A stretch of 64,000 nt of DNA from Phragmites australis (taxonomy: Eukaryota; Streptophyta; Magnoliopsida; Poales; Poaceae), in the NCBI RefSeq assembly GCF_958298935.1, contig NC_084939.1, positions 21,255,501 through 21,319,500 on the forward strand. The letters are read 5' to 3'. The notes beneath the pieces are model-generated. The model was given only the letters and a program-made list of their open reading frames with translations. It had not been told where the DNA came from and made no database searches. Positions within the stretch are counted from its first letter, which is position 1. Each line of letters begins with the position of its first letter. Below, piece after piece: positions 11,384 to 23,764 of this stretch. The position numbers and the translations under genes are program-made.

Positions 11384-12555
11384 TGTAAGGATCGGTGACA
11401 TCCTAAGAGTGGAGGGTGAATTAAGACACTTAAAACTATTCGGCTCCAAAAACTACACAAGATAAACTAGCAACAACTTGGTACACAGTAGGTTCAGTCC
11501 TTGATCTACTCTCTAGCTAGCAACATCTAGCAACAACTCTCTCTAGGCCTAATCACTCACTAATCTATGTTCTAATTGCCTTGGATGATAACTTTAAATA
11601 CTTTGATGGCTTCAATGTCTTCACAAGTGTCTATGAGCTTCCCCTAGATAGCCACACATTTAAATGACCAAGTGGAGGGGTATTTATAACCTCAACCCCG
11701 CAGACTTGCCGTTGCTCCAACGGCTCAACTTTTCTGTATACGTCGGATGATCCGGTATAAATAGATTGCACTCATCGAAACATCCCGCATGTACATCCTC
11801 CATAAACTAGCCGTTGGAACCCCACTCAAATTCATTCTGAACACCGGATATTATGGCGTTGCCTTCAACTCCATCACCGGGCCACCCGGCGTGTACCCTT
11901 GAGCCAAACCGCGCCACTTCTCTCTGTGCAAAATACTCTAACATAGCTAATCTTCAACGCCAGACCATCTGGCATGTTCAACCACGCCAAACAAGCCATT
12001 GACATCTTCTCTGGACAAATCACTCCGGCGTAGCAACATCTTCATCGCCGGACCATCCGATGTGTTATGTATTTTCTCCCTCAACTGAAAATACTCCGGC
12101 GTGCACCATCTTCAGAGCGCCGGACCATCCCGCGTGTATATCTTTTTCTGCCAACCGAGCCATTTCTTCTCTACACAAAACCCTCCAGCGTGTAGAACTT
12201 CAGAGCGCCTGACCATCAGGCATGTAGCTTCTTCGACTCCTTCCTTTGGAATGCTCCGGCGTGTACAAACCTTTGAGAGCCGGACCATCCGGCGTGTTCT
12301 TCAACTTTTTCCTTCTCTGTCAGAAACACTCTGGCATGTACACCTTGCTGATCGCTAGACCATCCGGTGTGTACAACTTTTTTGGGACATCTCCAATTCA
12401 ATCAATCTTTGTCCCAGCTTCGGTGGCTTCTTCATGTATTGCATCTATGAGACCTACTTAAGCATATACTTGACGAACATATTAGTCTCATTGACTATGT
12501 TGTCATTAATCACCAAAATTACATTACATGTCATAAGAGGGCCATGTTCGCTACA
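11384..12555 (-). repeat. SIRE-like copia 5' LTR (about 1.17 kb)
   Basis: On the minus strand it starts TGTAGCGAACATGGCC and ends CACCGATCCTTACA, immediately followed by the PBS. A homologous LTR on the plus strand occupies 30,445-35,754 (with a nested insertion) and shares the start, the end and the internal sequence. About nine variants of CCGGACCATCCGGYGTGTA recur every 60-90 bases from about 11,740 to 12,380. Confidence 0.85.
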
Positions 12556-13054
12556 TCATTGCTGCTACGGCCGGCGTACTGCAACTTGGACCCCACCTCC
12601 GTAGGCGCCCGCTATAGCGGTCAGGTACCTCGAGGATTCGTGGCTGACCGGCTCGGTAGTGTGCCGATGCACCCCTCCCCACCGATGATGGCGTGGCTTC
12701 ACCGAGCCATCCTTTGGTGGCCATGGCTGTCGTCCTTGGTCTGCGTCGTGGCTTCCGCCATCACCAAGCCTCAATCTTGAAGCTCTCTCTGTTTTTTCCC
12801 CTCCGAGCCCGTGCGAGCCACCGCCGATCCGCCTCCTCTACCGCCTTTCCTCTCCACCGTCGGCTGCCCTGGTGCACCCCCGAGCCAAGCCAAACCACAG
12901 ACGAGCTTCACCACCTCCCATGGGCTCTCTTTCCACGCTCCACACTGAGTGTCCATGTTGTTTGGCCGGTTCTGGCCAAACTCAGGTGTGTTCCAGGCGA
13001 ACACGCTGTCATTTGCGTGTTGTGCCGAGCCACCCCTCTCTCTCCCTCAGTGCC
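12556..13054. other. GC-rich sequence, no gene recognised
   Basis: About 500 bases rich in CACC/CCGAGCC words lie between the copia LTR and the large LTR at 13,055. Open frames exist in several phases because stops are rare in this composition, but no family motif was seen. It may be LTR or leader sequence of a further retroelement. Confidence 0.4.
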
Positions 13055-16000
13055 TGTGACATACTGAATTTAGCATATTAATTAAATAGAAAAATCTAAT
13101 GCAAATTTAAAATTTTATAGTAAATTAAAGCCAAATAAAATCATGGAAGTATGTGTGTGAGTATTGATACTGGTATTAATTGGCTAAGTATTCCAAAATG
13201 CTCCAAATTTATACTAAGGTAATCCCTACCTTAAGTTGATTCGTTCGCATTAGGTTTTTGGTTTTGATGCATTTTTGAGTGATGGTTTGAATTCGATATC
13301 TTTTCAATTCAAATCCATTCTTAAAGTTCTTTCCATCCCAAGTCCAAATTCAAATTCAAATTCTGTTCTGAAATCTCAAAGTTTTACCTCTAACTCATAA
13401 TTCAGGAATTTCCAATTGGTTTGATCCAAATCCAAAGTCAAATTCAAATCTCTCCTTTGAAATTAATTCCTAATCCTTTTCCTTCTTCTTTTTCACTCCC
13501 GGGCCGATTCTTTCCTCTCTCTGCTTTCAGTCCGCCAGTGGCCTGCTCTTCTTCCCCTTCTTTCTCCGCGCGTTCGGCCCAGCAGCACGTCGGCCGGCCC
13601 AGCCGAACGACAGCGCTCGCTGGCAGCGTCCGTGCCCCGCCCGCACTAAACCGACCACGTGTCGCGCATCCACGCCCCTCCCGCGCGTTGCCTTCTTCCT
13701 CCAGCGCGACGCCGCGCTTCACTGGCGCAGAGCGTCGACGCCGACGAGCCACCTGCCCTTTTTCCCCTTCCGCCATCCTCCTCATTCCCCCCCCCCCTCT
13801 GCTCTCTCTTCCCCGCAGCCCGAGGGGATGGCTTCGCACGACTTTTGCGCCCTGCTCGCGCGTGTCCGACGCAGAGCACCCACGCCGCAGGAAAAACGGT
13901 GGGCGCCACTCCGCCACCTCACCATCGCGCTGCCCACCGATGACCGCCCGACGTCACGCACACACCGCCCCCTCCTGTGCTCCCTCTCCCGCTATAAATA
14001 GCGCTGCCCTAGCCTCTTTTCCCCTCCCTTCCCCACACTCCCTTGCCGCCGTTGACATCCACGCTCTCACACCTCGCCGTCATCGAACTTCTAACCGCAT
14101 GCTGCCAGAAAACTTCAGGGCCCTTCCGTCGTTCCTAGGCTGCCATCCGTTCGCCAGGAGCTCAACGGGAGCCCGCTCGCACCAGTAGCCGATCAACGTC
14201 GCCATCACCTCTTTGACGAATCGCCGGCCGCCGTCTTGCTCCTCGCCGTCCTTGAGCTCGGTGAGCATCCCAAGCCCCTAACACCCCCTCCTAGATAGCG
14301 TGTAGACACCCCCAAGCTTCCTCTTGACAGGTGTGACTTCTGCCGCCGGTGTGTTAGTACCCCGTTCGCGTCGCCGGTCATCGTACGTGATGTCTAGGAG
14401 CCGTAGGACCCTCCTTCGGAACAGATTGGCGCCTCCCAGTATCGGAGAGCACTGCCCAGTCCTTGGCCACCCCGATGCCCCCCCTTCGGCCACCGACTGG
14501 CACCGAATTCGTCACCGACCATCGTCGATGTGCTCCCCACTGCGTTCACCGTTTTGCGAAGGTGCTCGGCGTCGATTTCCCCTCGTGAAACCCCGTCGGA
14601 ATCCCACGTCGGCAAGCTGCCCCAAAGCGCGTCGTCGTGAGATTCCTTGCCACTGGCCACTCCTGCCCCTCCCCTCCACCGCTCGCGCTGCGCCAGCCAT
14701 CGCCGTAGCCCACGCGCTCGTGTAGACCAGCCAATAATCGCCACTCGGTCTGGTCGACTGGGGCACGGCTCGGCCCGAGCGTCGTCGGCTTGCCAGGCCG
14801 GCCCAGCCATTTATGGGCCGCACCCCAGCGGGCCAGCCTAACACTGTGCAGCCAAGTACTGTGCAACCCAACACTGTGCAGTCCACTACTGTGCAACCCA
14901 ATACTGTGTAGCCTAACACTGTGCAGCCCAATACTGTGCAGCCCGGCCCGAACTTAGCCCAATCTTGGCCCATCTTGACCCAACTAGTACTGTTCATGTG
15001 GGCCTGAATACTGTTTAATGGGTGGCCCGAATACTGTTTAATGGGTCCCACTCATGAACAGTGCCATTTAGTATTTTTCCGATTTAATTTGGATTAAAAC
15101 TTCTGGGAGCCGTAACTTCTCCGTTCTGGCTCCGATTTCAGCGATTCTTTCGCCAAAATTCATCTAAAATCGAGATCTACTTATCTGCCACATTGTGTTG
15201 TATATTAGGGCTCATTTGGTTTTCCATTTGGTATTAATTAGTTCTTTTCTAGTATAGCCGTTATTGATCGTAGTCGTAATTGCAGAGCACCAGAGTTCTC
15301 TGAGTGCTGCGCAAGAAGCATCACAAGCGAAGAGGATCCAGACTACAACCAAGACTCTGAAGAGACGGAGAAGGCAAGTCCTATCTCCTTGATCATACTG
15401 AACCTATGATTTACAAATAATGAACATGATCAACTAAACCGGACTTATTATCGCATGTGCTATATATTGCGTTTTCTTTCAAACTACTTGTAGTAGTTAA
15501 TCCTATCAACACTGCCAGGCCTTACATGTCATCACCCAGAATACATATCACCCTAGGAATATCTGTTGTTAAATATATTAACGATGGACAACGGCTTAAT
15601 ATCTAGCATGCTTATGATGGAATACGTCTCCTTGGAGACGTCGCTTTTAAAACACTTCTCCTCGGAGATAAGATTTATTGTTATCAATGTTAACTCATAT
15701 ACCATGAATCCTTGATGGTTATGAATTCCGTATGGATGTGAAATCCTTGACATCATGTGGGATATGGTGGGAGATGTGTAAAAATGGGTGAAAACTGTTT
15801 TGGCGGGAGCAGGTGGAGTAGTACTCTGGACGAGGATGCTCCTGGGGGCTTGAGTCACTTTTGTGGTGTTCATTACCAGAAGATACCTGCTCTGGCCGAT
15901 TAAGTACCGAGTCATTGCGCCATCATGCTTAGCCACCCCCGTGCAACCATACGTCCTAAATGGGCAAGACTTGACTCTTCTTTCATCGGACTGGGTTGGG

Positions 16001-16971
16001 CATAATACTAGGCGACTGGGGAGCAGCGAGAAACCAAGTGTCCATCTGGCTCTCTGTTGAATATTTCGAGAGACGACATAGCCAATCTGGTATTCTGAAC
16101 ATGGTCTCTGGTACTTGGGGTGTCTCGTAGAAAAGCTCGAGAGGAAAGGTGTTTGGAGGATCTCGTTATGATTCGCTCCTCCGGTTGCAACGGTTGGAGG
16201 CTGAGCATATCACATGGGTAAAGTTGTACAACCTCTGCAGAGTGTAAATCTATTTCAATAGATGTGTCCATTCTCATGGACATGCGAAGGCAGTAACCCT
16301 GATGACTAGACTCTAGGTGCGTGCGTCTTGATGAGTGAGTGAGTGGACTAGATGTCCGTGTGATGTGGTTCCTGGCTCATTCCGTCAGAAGCTGTATGAT
16401 ACTAGAGGTACACCAAATGTGATAATAGGGACTGCGGAGTGAGGTGTAGCCCCTCCCAGGACCGAAAACCCCCAGATAAAGCTTGTTAGCCAGTTTTAAA
16501 CTAAGTAATATCAATAATATATGATACAATAGAATACCTGCATAAACCGCTTTACGCACAAAACTAAACCGTAAAGCCTTATCCTTGAATTACTCATTTA
16601 TGCATCTATCAACAACTTGAAATAGTATAGGGCTTACTGAGTGCCTTCTGTGCTCATTCTTGCTGTCATTCAGATGAAGAGGCGGATCCGCCAACGCTAG
16701 AGGTGAAGACGGAACTGAGGAGTAGTCTTTAGAGTCGTGTCCGCACCCTAGCTGCCTGTGGTTTGGGCTTTGTTTTTCGTTGTGCTTTTGTTGGTCATTC
16801 GGTCAGGTTTGTAATATGTACACTATGGTTTGTAACCTTTTGTACCCTATAACCTTAATACTTATGTTCGAGTTTGACTGTGATATTACAAATGTTATAC
16901 TGTGCGTATCAGCTACTTGATTCAGGGACTGATACAGGAGGTATAGAAGATCCTGAGATTGGGGTCTTACA
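13055..16971 (+). repeat. long LTR, probably a solo LTR (about 3.9 kb)
   Basis: The unit starts TGTGACATACTG and ends GGGGTCTTACA, with flanks GTGCC and TTGCC (4 of 5 matching), which suggests a decayed 5-bp target duplication. It has the composition profile of grass gypsy long LTRs: AT-rich start, GC- and pyrimidine-rich middle with CTATAAATAG at about 13,993 as a possible TATA box, a tandem CTGTGCAGCCCAATA block (about 14,840-14,945), then an AT-rich tail. No gag or pol was found. The ORF of 255 codons at 13,421-14,188 is arginine/proline-rich and not recognised. Confidence 0.6.
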
Positions 16972-17436
16972 TTGCCCCTCTCTCTGTTTGGTTGACGCAC
17001 GGGACCCGTTGTGCCACCTCAGCGTCTTTTGACCTGATTGAAGTTGAGTTGTCGCGACGTAGGACGAAACCACTATCCAAACTGCCTTAGAGAGGATAAA
17101 CAATCGGTTTCAATTGTTGCAGGAGTCTCTATATCTAGTTTTCCGATTCAGGAAGAAAAACCAGACAGAGTCAATAGCTAAAGATGTTAAAATAGACTTT
17201 TTCCAATCTCAAAGCATAAACTCTTGCGCTTCCCCATGATGGGTTGGCTTGTCACGGGACATGGGCTACGTCAGCTTTTGTGACTATTTGGGCTGAGGCA
17301 TGAACACGCGGTGTCTCTAGGCTAAAGTATAGAGTGTGACATCAACGAGCAGATTTGTTGTACTAGTCCATTTGAATTATATTGAATGGTCATAATTCCT
17401 CTGATAAAAAATGCACATGGTCGTTGATGTGCAACT
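16972..17436. other. no gene recognised
   Basis: Sequence after the long LTR end resembles the left flank of that LTR (CCCCTCTCTCT), consistent with an interrupted host element. Nothing coding was seen. Confidence 0.4.
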
Positions 17437-17629
17437 TTGACCACTATTTTTTAGCAGAATATAGTTAAAATATTTAAGATATTATGAATCTACTTCTCAA
17501 GACAAATATAAACATATGATTTTTATTTTTATGTTTCCAAACAAATATTTTGAAAGCTATTGACAGTCAAAATTTTAAAAGTTTGATAGGATCTTGGTTA
17601 AAGCGTCAAGAATTTGTGGTCAGAGGGAG
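17437..17629. mobile_element. Stowaway-like MITE, one end only
   Basis: The right end reads GTCAAGAATTTGTGGTCAGA followed by GGGAGTA, typical of grass Tc1/mariner-derived Stowaway MITEs that end in GGAGGGAGTA next to a TA target. A matching TACTCCCTC left end was not found, so it is truncated or diverged. Confidence 0.45.
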
Positions 17630-17739
17630 TATCTCTCTTGTTCGGTATTTGTTTTATATTCTATTTGCACCATCGTGTTCTTTACGATGAGATACAAAAC
17701 AAGACCCACATTGCATATATTTTAGAGTCATTTTATATA

Positions 17740-18300
17740 TACTGACAACTTATGTATAGTGATATTGGTAACTTATGTATAAACTTACTATCAGACATAC
17801 AACATAAGTTGTTATACAATCATGATATAAGTTGCCACACAATCTCTATATAAGTTATTCCATAGCCTATACATAAGTTTCTACAAATTCTCTACATAAG
17901 TTATTATTAGATATACGACAAATTGCTTCATAGTCCCTACATAAGTTGCTACTAGACAGACATGGGTAACACAATCTCTACATTAGTTACTGCTATATAT
18001 ACTTTATAAGTTGTTACGCAGCCTCTACATAAAGTTACTACTAAATAAGCGATATAAGTTACTACACAGTCTCTACATTAGTTGCTACACAGCCCCACTA
18101 AAAATTTGATCCTTAATGTAAGTTGCTACTCATGTTTGACAAAAATTACTACTAGCAACCACAAAAGCTAAAAAAACAACAAACTATCAAGCTAACAACA
18201 ATGTCGTTAATAATTTTAGTGAATATTTTGTAGCAACGTCTACAAGTACATGGTAGCAACTTATGTCAAGACTTCAATAAACAATTTGCAACTTAAGTAA
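17740..18300. repeat. degenerate TAAGTTGCTAC / GTAGCAACTTA repeat field
   Basis: Words such as CTACATAAGTTGCTAC and ACATAAGTTATTA recur about 18 times at irregular 25-40-base spacing in the plus sense up to about 18,130. The field ends with copies in the opposite sense (GTAGCAACTTATG at about 18,252). Dispersed subterminal repeats in both senses are typical of terminal regions of CACTA- or Mutator-type elements, but no terminus was identified. Confidence 0.55.
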
Positions 18301-19420
18301 ACATCTTCAAAACATATATAATACAGATCTTGTTTTTATCAACGGTGCAATCAAAACTCAAAACGGATACTCGGTTGAAAAGAAACTGTGATTTAAAGTG
18401 GATACAATGAACTGCTATAGCTATATTTTGGTATGGTTTGTGATGATGTCATACTTGAAAACGACCTCCTTTTGTTTGTTTGTGATTACCCAAGCACTAT
18501 GTGCAAACGGATACTCGTGGCGGCAGGGTAGTGCTTGCTAGACGTGTAGGGCAACCGGTCGCTCGTTAGCACGGTCCATTTGTACCAGTACAGAAATTTA
18601 CATGTAGCTTATGCAACCAATGTCTTGACAACCTTGACATGGTATCATGGATACATCCATGATAAAACAACATAACTCTGCCACGAAGAAGAAAAAACTA
18701 GGCATCTGGATTATTATCTCTGTTTCGATGCCTGGGGACCTTCTGGGTGAAAACAAATTGCCTAAAAATCAAAAAGATGATAAGAGTGCTCCCTTCAACC
18801 CTTCTCACACAAATTGCCTAAACACCATAAACTCTCTTCATCTCTTTTCGGTTTCTGGGCGATTTTTTTTTTATCTTGATGCCACTTAAGCAAGGCCTGC
18901 TGGTTCATTATCATTTCTCAATGTCAGGACAGGACAACACATTTAGGTAGCACATTGCTCTCAATAAACAACATCTTATGAATCATGATCCTCTTCCAAG
19001 AGGCACATTTTGCACATTTAGCCATGTTTAGCCCATACAGGCACTTCAGAGAGGCGATCAATGTGAAAATAGATTTAGTATGTTCATATACTTATATGTG
19101 CACAAGTTCAAATCACAAACAGAAAAAGGAACTATCACAAAAAGAAGTTCATGGCATGCAGCGACATTGGCCGACCATTGTCCATATCCACTCAGCAAAA
19201 CAAAAGGTACTACTAAGTAGGTTTTGATTGAATTGTTTTCTGACTGTCAAGATCTTGCTGCCAAAAATATCTATACTCTGTAAATAAGAAACTGAACCAA
19301 AAGTATGATTAGTAATTTGACTCTACCTACTAATAGTAAGAACACAATTGGTTGAAGTTGCACTTTGAAATATGGAAAGAACAGAAAGTGACGTTATTTG
19401 ACTTGCATGTCGAAGGTCTG
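18301..19420. other. no gene recognised
   Basis: AT-rich 3' flank of the F-box copy 2 relic. Short open frames show no recognisable motif. Confidence 0.5.
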
Positions 19421-20127
19421 CTATCCGGTATGATGCTGATCAAATCTGCTTAGGAACCTTAAGACTTTGCAAACCCTACCATCAACCTCTCCACATTTGA
19501 TATTGCAGGTAATTGCTCTATTGCATCGTAGCTTCCTTCTGACTCTACTGTACTTCCAGTCCATGTAGGAAACAAAATGTTCACCAAACATAGTTCAGCT
19601 TTGTATAACAAAGACATTAACCAAGATCAATCAATCATGCACAAAGGCTAACATACTATCATTTTAGAAACATATACCTTAGCTAGTATAAGAGTCAGCT
19701 TCTCAAGATCTGGTGAATGTTCAAGAATGCAAACTAGTGCACGAAGGTCAATAGCAACACACCACTTATTCAGCAATAGTGTCTTTAACTTACTAAATGT
19801 AGGGCACCATCTTAAGCCCCTGTTGAAAATAAGTTGAGCAAAGAGCAGGATAGTAAGACAAAGAAAGATATATGTGACAAATAAACCAAACATATATATA
19901 ACACATGTCATGCTTAATAAATTTCTCTGTTCAGATAGAAATACCCATATATTAACATTTTAAGGCTAAAGTACAACATAATGCACACAATAAGTAGGCA
20001 GAGTAAATGGTTGTATTCGATATTGCATAACATTCTTATTAGAGTTATGTTAGAACTCGAACCGAAGTAGTGTACGCTATTACACATTATATCATGGATG
20101 CTAGGAATAAAAATCCTAACAGGTCAG

Positions 20128-20826
20128 TTACTCACATGTTCCCTTTGAACATAGTTGTTTAAAGGCCAATCTGGTTGCATTGCATTGAAATCTTGTTTGG
20201 TTGGTGACCTGAGTGTGCCAAGCCAAATTTTGGCCACGCTCAGGAAATTTGGCATCTGTTTGGATCGAAGCTAAAATTTGGCCCAACCCAAAAAAAATTT
20301 GGCCGATCAAAGTTTTTCTATAGCAAAACTGGGAAAGATTCAGGCGTGTAAAACAGCCACCTAGATTTTGGAATGACCCCAGTTTTGGCATGGCCAAATT
20401 TTGGCTTGGTCTCAAATCAAACACTATTTTTTGTCCTAATTTTGGCATGACCCCAGTTTTGACATGGCCAAATTTTGGCTTGGCTAATTCGCATCATGAA
20501 CCAAACAGCCCCTAAGTGACCATTCGTCAACATATAAAGATGGGTACAGATCCTGAATGAAACCAGTGACAAGCAACATTAATGGATTAAGAATCAAGAT
20601 GGAAGAATATGCAATACCATTATATGTTTAGCTATTAACATGTCATTATCTCATATGTATCCTTTGAACATGATTGTGCAAAAGCCAATCTAGTTGCATT
20701 GTATGTGAGATATAAGTGTCCATTCATCAACATATAAAGATGGGTACATATCCTCAATGAAGGGAGTGGAAAATAACAACAATGAATTAAGAATCAAGAT
20801 GAAAGAATGTGTAATACCATTCGGTG
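20128..20826. repeat. tandem duplication inside intron 1 of F-box copy 2
   Basis: Two units of about 185 bases share CTTTGAACATRRTTGT, GTTGCATTG, CAACATATAAAGATGGGTAC and AAGAATCAAGATGRAAGAAT in the same order. Unit 2 is 20,640-20,826 and abuts exon 1. Unit 1 is 20,128-20,640 and is split by a MITE-like insertion at 20,181-20,511. The duplication includes the sequence next to the splice donor. Confidence 0.75.
20181..20511. mobile_element. MITE with TGTTTGGTT ends
   Basis: The left end is TTGTTTGGTTGGTGACC and the right end reverse-complements to GGGGCTGTTTGGTTCATG, sharing TGTTTGGTT. The interior repeats CCAAATTTTGGCTTGG. The insertion splits one copy of the tandem duplication, so its limits are supported by comparison with unit 2. 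Many grass hAT/Tourist MITEs begin GGGCTGTTTGGTT; the superfamily is uncertain. Confidence 0.6.
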
Positions 20827-21027
20827 TTCCGGTTCAGCTATCAACTCCAAGTTCTCCAAGAATCAGATAGCACCCATAATAGGCATAATTACCACAACAT
20901 TTTACGCAAACATCACAACAATCCCCAAAATCACCTTCGGCACAGTGATCAACTAAAAAGAAGAGATGCTTGACAAATTCTAGTGTGGCATGGGGACAAG
21001 TATCGAGACTAATACCAGGATCAAGAC

Positions 21028-22197
21028 CAGGGTTCAAAAATTTGTTGAAAACCGCTCGAATATCGTGAATATCGGCTAATTCGATCCACACCGTATTTAA
21101 AAATCGACCGGTTTTTGAATTTGAATTCAAAAAATTCAAAAAAATAAAAAATCACAAAAAATTCTAAAAATACTAGAGACAATTCTAAGACCTTAGGTGA
21201 ATTTTTTTCAAAAATAATGTCATTTGCATCATATTTCATGAAGAGGAAGTTTTTTTAAAAAAAAGAAAAATGCTCAAATGGGTTGTATGAAGAGGATGAT
21301 TTGGTCCATCACGTTACAGAAAAGATTAACATGGAAACACATATTTTTTTTGTGTAGGGAGTATCTTAAGAGGATCTTTAAATTGGTTCCACTTCATTTA
21401 GAGTTTTATTAAGTTCTCCATGATTTTTACAAAGTTCACAATAATAAAGTGATCATGTTAAGAAGCAACATTGTAATTAATGTTTTCATGTCTACCATTA
21501 TTTTTCCTACATAATGCATAATATAAGGAAAATAGTAAAAGTGGTTTCACTAATTTTGGAGGTGTGATGGGTTAGTTATGAATTAATCTAGTTTCAACAT
21601 ATTTACACAATCATGCATGTTACAATAACTATTTTCTGAGTCCATGTATTTTTAAAAGACATAGGATCATGTAAGAAGACTAACATAATTGGTTTCATGA
21701 TTTTTGGATTAGCAAAGAATTAACTATGTATTAAACTAGGTTTAGCAAATATATTTTTTCACATAAAATATTCAACTTTTTATGAATATAAATACTTTTA
21801 TCATATAGATCATGTTACAAGAAAACCAACAAAATTTGTTTCATTTGATTTGAAGCTCAGATGAATTAGTTAGTGATTTTACAAGGTTGGACTATTTTTT
21901 TAGTTTTTTATTGAACTTCACTGCAATTCAGGAAATTCGCTCGGTAAATCGGTAAAACCGAACGGTTTTTGACAAATTTGTTCAAAATGTATTCAATGCG
22001 GAAAATGTGGTCGGTTTTCGGTCCAAATCGAGTGGTTACTAAATGTCGATTCGATCGTTTTTTTCTTTGATTTATAAATTTGACCGACTGAATTTTAAGC
22101 GAATTCTCGCCAAATTTTGAGCGGTTTTCGTGATATTCAGAAATTTCGAAAATTCACTGGGTCCGGTTTTCGAATGTCAAACGAATTGATGAACCCC
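21028..22197. mobile_element. non-autonomous hAT-like insertion (1.17 kb)
   Basis: The ends are CAGGGTTCA and TGAACCCC (inverted). Flanks are GATCAAGAC on the left and GATAAGAC on the right, an 8-bp-class target duplication with one indel, as expected for hAT elements. The interior is AT-rich with CGGTTTTYGA words and no transposase frame. It sits in exon 1 of F-box copy 2. Confidence 0.55.
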
Positions 22198-22513
22198 GAT
22201 AAGACTAGCAGAGAGCACAGAAGCTTGGAACGATAAAGCATGCCGGATCCAAATGTTGATGTATGTATTGTGTCGGCGCAAGAATGGGTGACATTTGAAC
22301 TCGACCTCCATGGATCTCAAGAGGTGGCGCCAGCGCGGGGCGAGCACGCTCGTCCGTACCGCCTGGTCCGCCGGCAGGAACCCAAGAACGTGCTGGAGCC
22401 TGGAGGACGCCGTCCGGCAGGCGCGCTGATGCGATCCGCGACGCTGATCCGGTGGTCCTCCCTGCCGGACGCCCGGACCTCGGCACTTCATTGGCCCCGC
22501 TCGCGCGGGGCAT

Positions 22514-23764
22514 TCCATCGAACAGGTCGCGGGCGCCGGAATCGAAGCTGCGGGATACGGCGTCAAGAAGAAGCCAATAACCTTAGGAATGGTACTAGCG
22601 GGGGGAAGGTACGACTGCTAAAATTCCCAAGTGCAACAGCTCGCCTTCACGGTCTTGGCGGAGGTGTGGTCGCCGGAGGAAAGCTGCAACCTTTTTTTGT
22701 CTCCCGGAGAAAAAAAGGGAGCTCGAACAGGGAGTAGGAGGAGCAGAGCCAGTGCTTCACTGCGTGTATGGACTCTCCAACCGCGGCATGAGTACTCCTG
22801 CACCTCGGCTTGGTCATTTGCTCACATTTGCGTACGCATGCCCAGCCATTGCTTGCTCCTAGTCCTATTAGAGTGTGTCATTGTTATATTACTTCTTATA
22901 GCTAGATATGTTTTGGAAATTTGTTGGAGCAAGTTTTCACATTCGTTGGAATAGTTTGCTTCCATGGTTTTTTTTCTCGTTTGAACTTAATCTCCTGAAA
23001 CACTTCCTCAACATTAGTTACTTTTCAGCCTTCAGTTACCATGGACATTCACATTCCTCACTGCTGAGTTCGTCTCTCTCATCAGGCATCGAGCAAGAGG
23101 CACGTATAGCATCAGTACTTGGGTTTATGCACCTCTCTGCATGCAATTGTTGCCAATTTCTGTTTCTGTACAGAACGAAGACCACATACACGCACAAGCA
23201 CACGGCAGCGAGCCATTAATTTCAATTTTCCAGTCGCGCTATATGAAAATAATGCTACGAATTGCAATAGACCAGTTTGCAATTAGGAAACAAGTCATAT
23301 AACCAGATCTACGCTTAAACAAGATGTACTGAAAGCAGGATAATTAGTACAGATATCTGAACAGACACGCATAACGGAAAGTGGACGACATGACGAACCA
23401 GCACATGATTCCCAGAGACAAAATACAGCAACTCTGCAACAGAGCTTCAGCCTTGCATTCCTGAACAATCAAGAGAGTAGATCCATCAACCACCCAAAAG
23501 CACTTACTCGAGTCTCGAACCTGTACAGAAATAGTAGAGGAGCATTCTTCAGTACAAGTTCACTTAGCATTCGAAGTGCAGTTATTTCAAAGGTATAGAT
23601 ATGTAATTGAACTAAAACCTCGAGTAGTTATGTGATAGGTATTTTTCGACATCCGACCATTTCCACCCACCCATAGCAAAAATGTAGTATCTGGCTACAC
23701 TGCCCAGGTACAAGAATGCAGAAATAAAGAGAGAATCAACAGTACCACTAATTAACTTACGTGT
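22514..23764. other. intergenic between F-box copies 2 and 3, no gene recognised
   Basis: Upstream DNA of copy 2 with a GC-richer first 300 bases, then AT-rich sequence. Short open frames (for example 22,240-22,737 plus) are antisense shadows of the F-box exon or lack motifs. Confidence 0.5.

Larger units (their letters stand above)
19421..22513 (-). pseudogene. F-box/LRR-FBD gene, degraded copy 2
   Basis: The start is at 22,513 (MPRASGANEV). The F-box region reads IASARLPDGVLQ, then shifts frame at a CTCCAGGCTCCAG tandem duplication of 7 bases before LQHVLGFLPADQAVRTSVL. About 35 residues after the F-box are missing relative to the intact copy. Most of the leucine-rich part is replaced by a hAT-like insertion (21,028-22,197). 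Exon 1 resumes at 21,027 (VDHCAEGDFGDCCDVC) and ends near 20,820. Exon 2 (about 19,680-19,819) reads RWCPTFSKLKTLLLN and is intact. Exon 3 (19,421-about 19,560) retains IKCGEVDGRVCKVLRFLSRF but has a small deletion that shifts frame. Intron 1 carries a tandem duplication and a MITE. Confidence 0.85.

Noticed and set aside
13421..14188. 255-codon plus-strand frame in the long LTR
   Set aside because: Low-complexity arginine/proline/serine composition, inside LTR sequence, with overlapping open frames on both strands.
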